Assembly: GCA_019918135.1 (NCBI GenBank)
Contig: WBZZ01000141.1
Coordinates: 216,001-280,000, forward strand
Source: Paulinella micropora
Taxonomy: Eukaryota > Cercozoa > Imbricatea > Euglyphida > Paulinellidae
DNA: 64,000 nt
Direction of reading: 5' to 3'
Of the stretch, positions 23,177 through 35,500 are shown in pieces. The number at the start of each line of letters is the position of its first letter. Position 1 is the first letter of the stretch. The translations under genes and the position numbers were made by a program. Under the pieces are notes generated by a model, which saw nothing but the letters and a program-made list of their open reading frames with translations, did not search any database and was not told the origin of the DNA.

Positions 23177-24751
23177 ATGGTACATCGTGCTTTCTCTGCA
23201 ACGCTGGTTGATGGTGGAGTCAGCACTGTGGAGGAGAAGGTCGATGCTATGTGCCTGCTTGTCAAGAGTACGAGACGTACACTGTTTTTCCTGGACTCCG
23301 GGTGCAATCGTATTTTGGCTCACCCCTCGATGCGACTCAGGAACCTGCGTGTAGGACCAACTACACAGCTTGCCGGAATAAGTTCAACCGCTTAAGGTCG
23401 ATCGTCGTGCTACTGCTTCTTTTACCTTTGTCGATGGGCGAGGTATGGCTTCTCCATTGATGACGCTTTGGTCACTGGTCAAACGCCCTACAACATATTG
23501 TCACCAGGAATTTTGGATCATGACTACAAGTACAGCGTTGTGTTTCAAAATGGTCAAGGGCTGGTCATTTCAAAACCTTTGTTGATAGATCCTGCTTCAG
23601 TGCTATGCCGTGCAAGAATGATGAGCAACAAGCTGCACCGGTTGGACGATGCAGAGGACTCGCCGCTCGATGTGAATGCTCGTTTCGACCCTTCAGTCAA
23701 CGAATCGGCGAATGGTACCGTCGCGTTTTCTGTCAATCCACGTGCGTCAAAATCATCTTTACGGCAATGACGTTACATAGAATGGCTGGGCATGCGAGCG
23801 TCGAAGTCATGGAGCAATTGGCAAAGGCGATGGGCAGGACTGTGACAGGAGTCAACTGGCGTGAGAAGCTACCTCATCAATGCCACTCCTGCCACCGTGC
23901 AAAGATAACTCGACTGCCCTTCTACAACAACAACAAACAAATTGACGCTGACTTCCTGCTAGGTGAATGTGTTCATGTCGACTTTCGTGGGCCCTGACCT
24001 GTAAGATCTATACAGGGCAACTGCAAACTACTCGTCAAGGAGAAGTATGGATGGTGCTTCAACTGGTATTCACCGTCTCGCATCGCAAGCGGATATCTGA
24101 AGGGTATTACAAGGTCTATTGCCTTCCTCAACACGCAGACTGGCCGTAAGGTGAAGCAGATACGTACCGACGGGGAGTTCGTCTCTACCGCGTTGAAAGA
24201 CTACTGCGCTGATCAGGGAATCATTCTTAAGCTAACCGCTCGAAATGAACCCACATCTAATCCTATAGCAGAAAGAGATCATCGAACGAGTGGTGGGCGT
24301 GCTACGGCGTTGAGGATTGATGCTGGCTTACCGGGTAGAAATGAACCAGGCGGAGTGGGCAATTCGGATGGTTTCGCCTATGACTCAAGGTCGCTACAAG
24401 GGTCGCTCTGCCTACGAAATCACACTCAAACGTTCATTTCCCACTGGTTTTCTGCAACCAATTGGCTGTTTAGCATTTGTACGACTCAACGACGCTAAGA
24501 AGGGACAAGAGGTGGCTATTCCTGGCGTGCTAACAGGCTACAACATCTTTCGTGGTTTATATCGCATTTTTCTACCAGGTGAACGCAAATTTGTGGAAGT
24601 ACGCAATGTGAGATTCGACCCTGAAGTTAAGGGGTCACAGCAAAGGTGGGGGAGACACATTGGCACAAGAACGAGATCATTTACGACCCCTTGCCTCTTA
24701 CACAGGAAGGGAAAAACGGAGAAATGTCACGGGAACATCGTGAAATTTTGA
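23177..24751 (+). pseudogene. copia-2 protease and integrase region (broken)
   Basis: Protease site FLDSGCNRIL (about 23285), with the canonical D-S-G. The next frames hold the pre-integrase zinc region (MTLHRMAGHAS...HQCHSCHRAK, 23767-23920) and integrase pieces: HVDFRGP, IRTDGEFVS, NPIAERD. Then come the integrase C-terminal strands ending VRNVRFDPE. At least three frame changes break it. Confidence 0.75.
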
Positions 24752-25127
24752 CCCATGACTCAGGAGTCAGGATTGATGACGACGACGACGGTTCAACTAA
24801 TTTCATCAACAACGGTGCTGAACTCATCCTCGACTTTGTGCTCCAATTTCTGGCTGACCCAGGTGTCCCGTCCGTGGCTACACCTTCGACCACAACCTCG
24901 TCTCCGAAAAGGCGACCAGTAGCGCGACGCAGTGGTATACCTGTTCGTGTTCGACCTCATTCTGTGTCTGACAACAAGGCTGGAGAGGAGACCAGACCAC
25001 TGGAGAGGAGGCCAGACCACTTGCACCTCGAGATATCTCTTCGGACCCGTTTAACCCCAATAACATCATCGATGGCCCTCGTCTTCGTCGTATTCGCCCA
25101 CCTCACCATTCATCTCATCACGTTACG

Positions 25128-26896
25128 TTGGCAGTTGACAACGGTACGAACGTTGCTGGTGATGATCCCAAAACGCGAAGTGACAACTGGGGGTATGTGG
25201 AGGATGGCTCTGCGTGCTTGCTTATACACACGTTACATTTGCCTGAGAAACAGAAGCGTTTGCATCCGGATGTTGCTGCTGCGAGAAGCAAGGAGGTACA
25301 TGGTCTGTACGACATGAAGTGCCTTGCATGGGCAACACGTGATCAGGCCAAGGAGCACGGCGTGACACCGATACACACTGGCTTCGTCGACGCGGTAAAG
25401 CAAAATGAATCAACGGGCGAACGTGTCTACAAATCACGTCTGGTTATGTTCGGTAACAGAATGAACGCCTACGAGCACTACAGTCCCTATGAGACTTCGA
25501 CACCGGTTGCTCACCATTTTGCTCTATTGCTCTTGCGTGCTGTTATGGTGGCGTTGAACGCGTTCATAAAGCAGATTGACTTTAGTCAGGCCTACACCCA
25601 TGTTGACATAGAAGACATTGTCTATGCAGTGCCTCCGGAGGATTTTAGAAAACCAGGTGATCAATTTGCAATATGGCGTGTCTTCAAGGCCCTGTATGGA
25701 TCGCCTCAGGCTGGGCGACGATGGCACGATTACATCGCTTGGTTTCTTCGTTCGTGCGGTTATAGTCAATCTACGATTGACCCGCGTGTGTTCTTCTTGC
25801 CCAGCTATGGTGGAAGCTTTCCTCCTGCATTTACTCAACTAGCCACCGCTTTGCCTTGGGTATTATTGTTAAAGACCGATGACATGTTAGTCTTCTGTTT
25901 CTTATATTCGCAGCTTAAGGCTTTGAAGAAGCGACTCGAAGCAGGCAAATTCAGGTTCAAGGACATGAACGATGTACGTGTTTTCACCGGCCTTCAGTTC
26001 AGGCGGTTCGATAACGGGCTCCTTCTACACCAACGTGCTTACATACGAGGTCTTCTGCATGATCGCGGATATGCCAACGCTAAGCCCACGCCAACGCCCG
26101 CTACTGTGCAGGAGCCTGCCCCTGCGCCTGCTACGTCTCCACTTCGTCAGTGGACCTTACCTAAGTTAATCGGTGAACTTATTTGGCCAGCTTCGATGAC
26201 TCAGCCTCAGCTTTCGTACGCTGTCAACCGATTATCGATCTTCGGCCACCAGGATCCTGACATAGCATATGCTATGATTGGACGCGTCTATCGCTACTTG
26301 CGCGAAGTGCGTGGTCTCTTCTTTCCGGCGAATGTCGATATATCGACTTGGAGCTCCCTTCATTTTCCGACTCGGACTTCGGTAGTGATCGCTTTACACG
26401 TAAGTCTAGGTATGGGGAGATACACATGTTCACCGGACCCATCCATTGGAACTCACGGCGGCAAACTACAGTTGCCTTATCAACAATGGATGCCGAAGTG
26501 ATATCCTTGTCGCAAACGGCGAGAACGACGGTGGCCGTGCAGAGTTTTCTGCAAGAGCTCGGAATGCCGATAAGGACGCCTACCACCATTCAAGCAGACA
26601 ATCGCGGTTCCATAGTTGCATCTACCAATGGACTTGGTGGACCCCGATCGCGGCATTTGGACATTAAACACCACTACGTGGTTGAACAGGTGCGGGAAAG
26701 CAAGATTACCGTCAAGTATGTCCAGTCCCACGACAACCTTGCAGACATCTTCACGAAAGCGTTACCGACCCCGCAATTCCGCTACCTAGCTGATCAGTTT
26801 ACGGTTTTGTTACGCAATTACTTGGGTGACGATGAGGACTCGATGCCCATGTTGGATGATCACGCCCCTGCCATGATGAAGCAAAAGAAGGACTAA
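25128..26896 (+). pseudogene. copia-2 reverse transcriptase and RNase H
   Basis: A 457-residue RT frame holds FVDAVKQNESTG, QIDFSQAYTH, LYGSPQAGRRWHDY and the catalytic stretch LLLKTDDMLVF, again x-T-D-D instead of YVDD. RNase H continues in the next frame from 26348: SDFGSDRFTRKS, NSRRQTTVALSTMDAE, QADNRGS, LDIKHHYVVEQV, HDNLADIFTKALPTP. One frameshift near 26350 separates RT from RNase H. Most similar within this window to copia-1 pol. Confidence 0.85.
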
Positions 26897-26904
26897 TTCT
26901 CTGG

Positions 26905-27012
26905 CCAATGGACGAGCTTCAGCCATTCATTCCTCGATGGGCGAAATTCAGCCCTTTATTCGACTAGATTCGGCCATTCATTCCTCGATGGACGAAATTC
27001 AGCCCTTCATTC
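26905..27012 (+). repeat. Short tandem repeat downstream of copia-2 pol
   Basis: The phrase CAGCCATTCATTCCTCGATGG and a related ATTCAGCCCTTTATTCG recur in two to three imperfect units of roughly 55 bp just after the pol stop. They are noncoding. Confidence 0.5.
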
Positions 27013-28159
27013 GCTTACGTGGCGATCGCGCTGCAAGTTGTGACTCTGTATCCGATCCGCTGTGCCACATTGCGGTGTCCAGACTCTTGCTCACGCGCTC
27101 ATATACGATCTTTGTTATTGTTTCTCCTCGTACGAGGCTTTCTCCAATGTTTGAGATCAAGGACCTTCCCTTCGTGTTAGACTTGATTTAGTTTCAGCTT
27201 CACGTCTTTAAACTTACCAACGGATTTTTTATTATTATTTTATTTTTTTTGTTGTGACTTATTTTATTTTTCATATCTTGATTTTCTACTATTATTTATT
27301 TCGTATTCAATGATTACTGACATTGACATCAGGGGGGGTATTGGATAGCTATATCATTACCGTTTCCTTCTCGTTGCTTATATGATCTCAATGTCCGTAA
27401 CCGGTTTTTCCTTTTTCCTTTGTTGCCATTTTTACTTTCCCATTTCCTTTATTTTGCATATCTGTTATTGTACTGGTCAGAATTTTCCTCGATCTTGCTC
27501 TCGCATTCGGAACCTATAACCGGTCACAGTTACTCTAATTTCCTTCAGTCATTATCACTGTAACAGTATCGTTTACTTTACCGTAGAATTTTCTGGCCTA
27601 CTTTATTTTCTGGCCTTCTTTTATTGAGTTGCGCGGTGTTACTATTTCATTCCCATTAAATCTGTTTTGGTAAAAGTACCAAGTCGTTACAAGTATTAAT
27701 ACTCTGTCAGGTTTAATAAGCTACTGCAAAACAGCGTCATGGATACTACAGGAATTTATCCACCTCCTCTCGAGTTGCACACCCGCCTCCCGCGGCAATT
27801 GCATGAGTGGTGTATGATAAGTTACTCCCCACAGAGTGTCTTAGATATTATGCTCGCTCTTGTCTGCTCTTTGTTTGGATGGAGGGCTCTAAGGAACCCA
27901 ACGGCCCTGTATATACAAATAAGCATATCTATACTACTAATCAATATGATATGTCCCTATATACCGCCGCAAATCGCGCAGTATGGCGAGGGTGAAACTC
28001 GCGGACAGCAAAGATAACCCGGCATGGGTGCACCCGCGTTGTCACGCTGTCGACCAGCGATTGAAACGAGCAGAGAGTCGAACACTGACACAACAACGAC
28101 ACACACTGCACATTGCTCGTTGTGCTGATATACCCACACACATACATACGAACTCACAG
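27013..28159 (+). other. copia-2 3' noncoding region, polypurine tract and probable 3' LTR
   Basis: A polypurine tract (ATCAGGGGGGG) ends at 27338. The sequence after it, beginning TATTGGATAG, should be the 3' LTR, but no second copy exists in the window to fix its length. Nothing else coding is supported up to the inverted repeat at 28160. Confidence 0.45.
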
Positions 28160-28196
28160 ATATGACGCTATGGTAAATAATAAGGCGCCGGTCGTA
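28160..28196 (+). repeat. Left terminal inverted repeat
   Basis: It begins ATATGACGCTATGGTAAATA and pairs with 38728-38767 in inverted orientation. It lies about 400 bp beyond the 3' end of the minus-strand gene. Confidence 0.65.
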
Positions 28197-28500
28197 ATTT
28201 TTTGCGGCCTTTCAATTTTTTTCCGAACTTGATCAGATATCATTGAATCCATTAATTATTGCTTTTAAAACGTTTGGATGTAATAATAAAGACTTTTAAT
28301 TACAAAACTCCTTGCTGTACTTAGCCGGTCGGCACCTTGTATGTACGCTAAATCTCAGCTATGTCAGCTAAACCCCAGAATGACCTTTTAAGTTGTAATT
28401 TTTTTGCTAAATCGTTTTTTACCAATCTTTCTGCTGAAATTCAACATACTTATTCTAATTTAATAGTCTTGACGTGTACTTACTTACGACTTAGCACGGT

Positions 28501-28537
28501 TGGGGGGGGGGCGGGGGGGGGGGGGGGGGGAAGGGAG
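28501..28537 (+). repeat. Poly(G) tract
   Basis: A nearly uninterrupted run of about 30 G immediately downstream of the minus-strand gene's stop. A similar G tract (59069-59099) follows the 3' end of the related gene at 59-63 kb. Confidence 0.7.
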
Positions 28538-28605
28538 GAGAGCGTGTACGCTTGCTTCGACCGCCACCTTGCTGGTCAAACAAACAGCGATAGAAGCAGA
28601 CGAAT

Positions 28606-31600
28606 TTAAACGGAATCATCCTGGTACAAGTCTTCATCATCGCTCTCTTCGTCTGCTTCGTCGCTGTCACTAGATGCAGCACACTCGCACAACTCACATC
28701 CTTCAACAAAATACGAATGCTTTCGGTTCTCAAACCCGCACGTGTTGCATCTCCAGGGCTCCACAGCTACCCCGTCCTCGCTATCACCTTCTCCGTCTTC
28801 GTCTTGCCCTGGATAGTAAACGCGTTTTCCTCTGGTCTTCCTCACCGTCCCTGGCACTGTCCAAACAAAAAAAAAAATAATTGCAAGAACAATTTCAAAA
28901 AGTAATTCAACGGTAAGCCCTGCCACACCAGACGTATACCTTTCGACGAGCTTTTGCGTTTCTTAGCAGCTGGCGGGCTTGCAGCCTCAGCTTTCCCACT
29001 CTTCCTCTTGCCCCGCTTGCCAGACTTAGAGCGCTTCGCCTTAGCCTTGGGTTTGTCGGAACCTTGCGAGACGTCGCTGTTCAGACGCTCCCGCAGTTCC
29101 GCCACCTTGCCCTCCGTGGGCAAACCTAACTTCTGCAGCAAAGCAATACATTGAGCCTTTGTCATGCGTGAAAAATGCCCCCCCTGGCCCGTCTTGCCTT
29201 GCTTTTTCTTTTGGCTCCTCTGCCTGGCCAGCCTATTGAAGTAGCGAATCTTCTCCTCGCGCCCCATGTTGGCAGTAGCCTCGGACTGTTCCAGGACGAA
29301 GCCGGAGCTGATGCCAGTCGCCCCGCCTCTCCGAACTGGGCATTTCTCCCCTTGCTTATGCGGCCTTAGGCGCCATCGTACTCTGAGTGCAAAACTCACA
29401 CCGGAGGCCCGCCTCCTTATCACTCCTCAAGTCAAGTACCACACGATCCGCATCTTGGCCGCCGCTGCATAAAGCGCCGTACGCTACGCCCGGAACACCA
29501 AACTGCTTGCCCGCAGCTGTTTGCAGGGAATATTTGAAAGAACGAAGCTCCCGAAACTGCCAGCTAGTTAGTAATCGGGGAGACAGTGGATTCTGGGTGA
29601 ACCACTCTTGGATGACGTCCCTCTCGTGCCCGTAGAGGCGAACGTTCACAAAGCCAGCATTAGACGCAGATTCTAACCAATCCTCGACAAGCGAAAAGCC
29701 TATCCCTTGCTCAATCTGGTCTTTTGAAAAGACCTTCGACAGATTGCGCTTTGTTCCGTCGCAGGGATTCCAGGCGTGGTTCGCACATAGAACGTGCGCC
29801 TCCACGTCCACACCATAAAGCGCGTGGTAGCATGATTCCGAGTAAATAAACTCTTTGCTCGTAAATCACCACCGCCATCGCCAGTCCGCACGCCTGGCCC
29901 CGGCAAAGACGAAAGCTCGCCGCTGCCCCCATCCTGGGTACTCCGAAAATGATAAGCCCAGCAATATCGGGTGGTGTCCGCGGTGTGCTCAGTAGTCATT
30001 AAGTTATGAATATATTCGTACTTGAGCTGGCCGTGCGCGTCACGAGTGACAAGGGTGAACAGAAGGTCGTTTACTTTCGTGCCATTTTCCGAGTACCATG
30101 ATATGTAATCCTGATATATCACCCACTGGCCCGACCCGGGTTGCAGAGCTTCAATTCGCGCCTGAACGTAAGTATCACATTCAAGGCACACACAAAGAAA
30201 AAAGATGATACCTACAAAAAAGCATAACCAAAACCTCTTGGAAAGGAGAAACAAGCAATGCTGATATAAGTGTTTTGGAAAGCACGGAAATATTTACTTT
30301 AGGCGAGTGTCACAAACATGCACCACCCCCCCCCCCGCATATGCGCACCCTGTCGGAATAAGTCATGGTTTGTGGGAACGAGGAGGATTTGGGAGCTCAT
30401 ATTTGCAGGCCAGGCTCGATGTTGATGCTGATATAATTGTTGTGGAATTCACACAAATATTTGTCTTAGGCGAGTGTCACAAACATGCAGCACCCCCCCC
30501 CCCCCCGCATATGCGCACCCCTGTCGGAACAAGTCATGGTTTGTGGGAACGAGGAGGATTTGGGAGCTCATATTTGCAGGGTAGCTAGCCCCAGGCTCAA
30601 TGTTGATGCTGATATAAGTGTTTTGGAATTCACACAAATATTTATCTTAGGCGAGTGTCACAAACATGCACCACCCCCCCCCCCCGCATATGCGCACCCC
30701 TGTCGGAACAAGTCATGGTTTGTGGGAACGAGGAGGATTTGGGAGCTCATATTTGCAGGGTAGCTAGCCCCAGGCTCGATGTTGATGCTGATGTTTTGGA
30801 AAGCACGCAAATATTTACCTTAGGCGAGTGTCACAAACATGCACCACCCCCACCCCCTCCCCCCCAAGTAACAATGCAAGCAGCGAAGCAACATCAACCA
30901 TTCCAATGAAACTCACGACGAAAAATGAATCACCTGCGCTGGGTTTCGTACTGTCGAGAATGGCGCTCGCACTTTCTAATATTCTCGTTGAGCGTTTGAA
31001 GCTTCTTGTTAATAAGATCACGCTTCTTGGGGTTTTTGGCAAGCTTGTCAAGCTCCCTGTCGCGCTCGAGCTTCCACTTATCGTAGTTATCATGCCATTT
31101 GCAGGGCACGGTCTTAGTGATGCAGCGAAAAGAGACTTCTCATCATCCAAGAGCTTTGTGAGAGTTTTGCGAGTTCGTGGCTTATAGAAATGCCGGCAGC
31201 CTGCGGAGCATTTCCCTCCGCAGATGTATGCAGCCGAATTATCAGTGACCCACTGCGTGCCTCGCAAATCTACGACAAGTTTCTCAATACTGCCCGATGC
31301 AATCACCATTTGCTCAAATATTGTCGGGAAAGCTTTGTCGCGGTAATTGTCATGGAAGCTGTCGAGAGTCCCGTACCAGTATAGCGTTGTGCGACCTGAC
31401 TTGGCGCCCATCATCTCTAGAATCACCTTCTTGGTGGTGAGCTTTTCCAACTGGGAGATGCCCTCGCGCTGTTCATCCCTGGTTCGCTTCTGTGCGAAAA
31501 TATCGATAGGCACAACGTCACCCTTAGCTTTCCTCTCGGCCAACTGCTTCTCGACCTTTGCAGCTTTGTTAGCGTAAGCCCGGCTAATGCATGTGAAATA

Positions 31601-32320
31601 GTCGTTCCACTCCTGGGTGGTCATCCTTCCTCTCAGTTTGCCTACGATTGCTTGTTTGTGAGCGGCCCGAGCCGGCATCTCTTGCAGCACCTCCTTTATT
31701 GCACTAGCGGCCGCAGCCTGTGCCTTATTCTTGCGTAGCAGGGCGCTAGTCTCAGGATACATCCTCTCCCCCGCACTGGAAAGAAGCATGTCCTGCAATG
31801 CCCTGTCATCAGGATATTTTTGAGATACCTGCTTGGATGTTCGTTTATTGGCCTGATATTTCCTACTTTTCTCCAGCCTTTTGCGGTGCTTGGGGTCGAC
31901 AGAAGTCAAATCCACGCGCGGAACGCGCGAATCTCGCTTTCGTTTTCTGTTAGGCTCTGTCTCACTGCTGTCAGGTTCAGTCTCGAGGACAGATTTGCGT
32001 TTTGATGCAAAAAAATTTGTTTCCGTTCTTGCTTCCCAGACCGGTGGTTGTGGCTTAAGTTGAGAGTTTGCGGACTTAATGCAGGAAAAGGATCGGAAAC
32101 CACAGAACCGTCGGCATCCTTGCGCAAATCTGGAGGTTGACGCACTTGCTGTTGTGGGACATGGACCAGCCACGACATCGTTTACATCTAAGAAAAAAAA
32201 AGCACTGTTCCATGTCACAGTACACACCGATTGCCTAACAGACCTCCATGTCGGAGCAACGTTTGCTGGCTGTAACAAATAAAAAGGGACAGAAAGAAAA
32301 ATGGAGTCGACAGATCGCAA
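28606..32320 (-). CDS. DDE transposase-like gene with SAP motif and zinc finger
   Basis: Multi-exon on the minus strand. From 30161 downward the model splices cleanly: introns 29853-29941, 29336-29399 and 28857-28939 all have GT..AG ends and keep frame. Upstream, exon 30934-32300 encodes a basic Arg/Lys-rich region and a Cys cluster (CGGKCSAGC); its join across the 772-bp intron 30162-30933 is unresolved, and a frame change near 31135 is suspected. The core reads WVIYQDYISWYS, ESCYHALYGVDVEAHVLCAN and HAWNPCDGTK, the last recalling the HGKGxCDG site of a widespread transposase-like family. Next comes a SAP-like helix pair (ALLQKLGLPTEGKVAELRER), then a RanBP2-like finger (WRCNTCGFEN...CELC) and an acidic end. 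Probably a nuclear DNA-binding transposase; function inferred. Confidence 0.6.
30296..30860 (-). repeat. Tandem repeat of about 175 bp inside minus-gene intron
   Basis: The phrase TTAGGCGAGTGTCACAAACA starts four times at roughly 175-bp spacing (about 30299, 30468, 30646, 30820). It is followed each time by a poly-C run, GCATATGCGCACC, and a shared block ending CTCATATTTGCAGG. It lies wholly within intron 30162-30933. Its reverse complement forms the array at 33715-34290. Confidence 0.85.
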
Positions 32321-32554
32321 GGAAATGCATCTACCTTTGCCTCCGCAGCGAGCACGTTGCCCGTGCGTGGCTCACCCGACCAAAACAATCAAAACGCAGC
32401 CAAGATGGCTTGAGAGGACGTTTGTTAGGAATGAAATGATACCCCCAAAATCTGCCAACCGTCGGGGGAAATAGGCATTGCTCCATCCTTTTTTGAAGTC
32501 AAAAGATCAAGCTTTGCATCGTTCAAGTTTGCCCGTAGGGCATCAACCTTACGC

Positions 32555-35500
32555 ATGTCAGGGAAGAAAACTGTAGTTGAAAGCATTCAGCAGTTGCGAG
32601 TGGACAAGTCTGAAGGTGAAGCAAAAGGCTTTCTGCAAGTCAACGACAGCAAAGAGTGGGTCCCGTTTGCCAATGTTGAGATTCCGCCTGCAACGAGGGC
32701 GAGTTATTGCAACCTTCCTCACAACAGTTACACGTGGAGCCATTTGTCTGATAACATTGTCTATGTTTACAAGGGAAAAGGGGGTGACAAAGCAAAAAAG
32801 GTGGTGTACTCGCGTGAGGAGAATGGGTTCTTCGACCCAACCCGCGTAGACACATCTGAATCAGATGGCAGGAAGAGTAGCAGAAAAAGGCAAACAACAT
32901 CTCATTTCAACCCCTCTGCATCTGAACAGCCATCCAAGCGTACAAATAAGCAAGGGTCGTCTGATTCTAGCATGCAAACGAAGGCAAACCATCTTCGAAG
33001 CGGTGCATTTGCATTATTCATGACATTAGCTGAGTGTATTGAATGCTACTCATTGTGTGTTTTGTGTTGTTCAAACTTGCAAAACCTGACGTGGACGTGA
33101 GGAATCGAACGGGTAAGACGTTTGCGCCGTGCTGAGCTTTGTCAGTATGTGTGATTTAAATTCAGTGAACGGACATCCGCTGGCGATGGACTCCCTCCCT
33201 CTAAGGTTCGACCAACTCAATCGTTAACGCTTACTCTACTATTTTTAATTATTTCTTCTGTGAATCATTGTTTGATGCTGCTGATGCGACTGCTAAGTTA
33301 CCTAAACGCAAAGGGAAAGACAAGGAAAAGTCTGCATCTCAGAAGCGGTGAGTTTGCCCTCATCTAAGTGCATTGAATGCTACTCATTGTGTGTTTTGCG
33401 TGGTTCAAACTTGCATAGCGCTACTTTGAAAGAACCGCCCAATCCAAAGGGCGGTGAGGAATCAAACGGGTAAGACGTTTGCGCCGTGCTGGGTTTTTGT
33501 CAGTGTGTGTGTGATTTAGCGAATGGGACAACGTACAGTTTCCACAACCCACGCGAACAGGTGATAACGAAACAGTTTTGCAACGGCTAGCTCAGCTAGC
33601 AAAAGTGTCGGAGGCCGCAAGGGATGCCATTACAAGTAGCGCAGGCGTGCATGGTTTAAACGGCGAAGGTAGCTTTCAACTCTTACTAATTATAAACCAC
33701 AGACCCGCCTAGGGGGGGGGGGTGGTGCATGTTTGTGACACTCGCCTAAGGTAAATATTTGCGTCCTTTCCAAAACACTTATATCAGCATCAACATTGAG
33801 GCTGGGGCTAGCTACCCTGCAAATATGAGCTCCCAATCCTCCTCGTTCCTACAAACCATGACTTAATCCGACAGGGGTGCGCATATGCGGGGGGAGGGGG
33901 GGTGGTGCATGTTTGTGACACTCGCCTAAGACAAATATTTGTGTGAATTTCACAACAATCATATCAGCATCAACATCGAGCCTGGGGCTAGCTACCCTGC
34001 AAAGTTGAGCTCCCAAATCCTCCTCGTTCCCACAAACCATGACTTGTTCCGACAGGGTGCGCATATGCGGGGGGGGGGGGTGGTGCATGTTTGTGACACT
34101 CGCCTAAGATAAATATTTGTGTGAATTCCACAACAATTATATCAGTATCAACATTGAGCCTGGGGCTAGCTACCCTGCAAATATAAGCTCCCAAATCCTC
34201 CTCGTTCCCACAAACCATGACTTGTTCCGACAGGGGTGCGCATATGGGGGGGGGGGGGGTTGGTGGTGTATGTTTGTGACACTCGACTAAGGTAAATATT
34301 TACACTGTTAGATGATCAGGAGGAGGATGCTGGCGCCGCCGCAAAGGCTGCTGGGACGGGGGGCAAAGACCAGGGCAATGCTGGCGCTGCCGCTGGGACG
34401 GGGGGCAAAGACAAGGGGAATGCTGGCGACGCCGCAAGCTTTGCTGGGACGGGGGGCAACGACCAGGGCAATGCTGGCGCTGCCGCTGGGACGGGGGCAA
34501 AGACAAGGGGAATGCTGGCGACGCCGCAAAGGCTGCTGGGACGGGGGGAAAAGACCAGGGAAATGCTGGCGCTGCCGCTGGGACGGGGGGCAAAGACAAG
34601 GGGAATGCTGGCGACGCCGCAAGCTTTGCTGGCACGGGGCGCAAAGACAAGGGAAATGCTCACGCTGACAAGCCCGAAAATAAATATGGAAAGCAGAAGC
34701 AGGGGAATGATGGCGCCGCCGCAAGTATTGGTTACTCTTCCCAGGATAAACAGGGGTTGTTGCAAATATACTTGGATCTCAAGCTCACATTCGACAGCAC
34801 AAGCTCGGAGATCGCGTGGGTTTCGGTTTCGGTCCCGCCAACCGATAGCTTTGGCTACAGGTTTCCCAAGGATGCGTCTCAAGACGATGCAGAGGAAGGG
34901 ATGCGCGGGTATGAACATTTTGTCTGAGTCTTTCATATGGACTGTTTTGGCGTAGGGTGTTGATTGTGCATGTCTCATCGAGGGATGCGGACGATGTTCC
35001 TGAGTATTTTGCTCTGCTGGACAGCCAGTTTTGTAAAAAACTCGACAAAAACCTGCAGGTACCCTCACGGTTGCTATATTGATCAGCGTGCATTTCATCA
35101 TTGATAAGTCATATTATTATGACTCCAGACCGGTGACCGTTTGTGCTTTTTTGGCGGCCCAAAAGAAGGAATGCTCCTGGTGGGGTAATCATAATATGAT
35201 TCTCTTTGTCATATAAGCATTCTGACATGTGACAACAAACACTAGGCCCGGCGTCTTTTTGCGAGCGGTGCGTGACGACAACTTGGTATGGAAGTTTGAA
35301 GTTGTGGAGTATGCGCTGCTGGTAGCGAGGGAAGTTGAAAAGAAGGTTCCGGATTCCCCGCGTCGCTTCAAGCTTCAGTTTGCCAAGTACAACGATGTCG
35401 ACCCACTGGCGACAGAGCGGCTTCAAGAGTCTGGTGAGTTTGATGGTGCACTTACCAAGTGCTTCAAAAGCCAGGTTTTGGGCCCTTTGGTGTTGGCACA

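Larger units (their letters stand above)
20271..27338 (+). mobile_element. Ty1/copia retrotransposon copia-2, 5'-truncated
   Basis: Plus-strand element with gag, linker, MYND-like module, protease, integrase, RT and RNase H in the same order as copia-1, followed by a polypurine tract at 27331-27338. The 5' LTR and the first part of gag are missing: the sequence enters gag at a point matching the middle of copia-1 gag (VIWTAICERF against WGALCRRYAH). Several stops and frameshifts show it is inactive. Confidence 0.85.

Noticed and set aside
30296-30905. Regular repeats with spacers suggesting a CRISPR array
   Set aside because: Units are about 175 bp, without short unique spacers, in an intron of a eukaryotic gene.
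34316-35101. 261-residue minus-strand ORF rich in Pro/Ser/Ala
   Set aside because: Antisense shadow of the GTGGKD repeat exon; the plus strand has consistent splice sites and frame.
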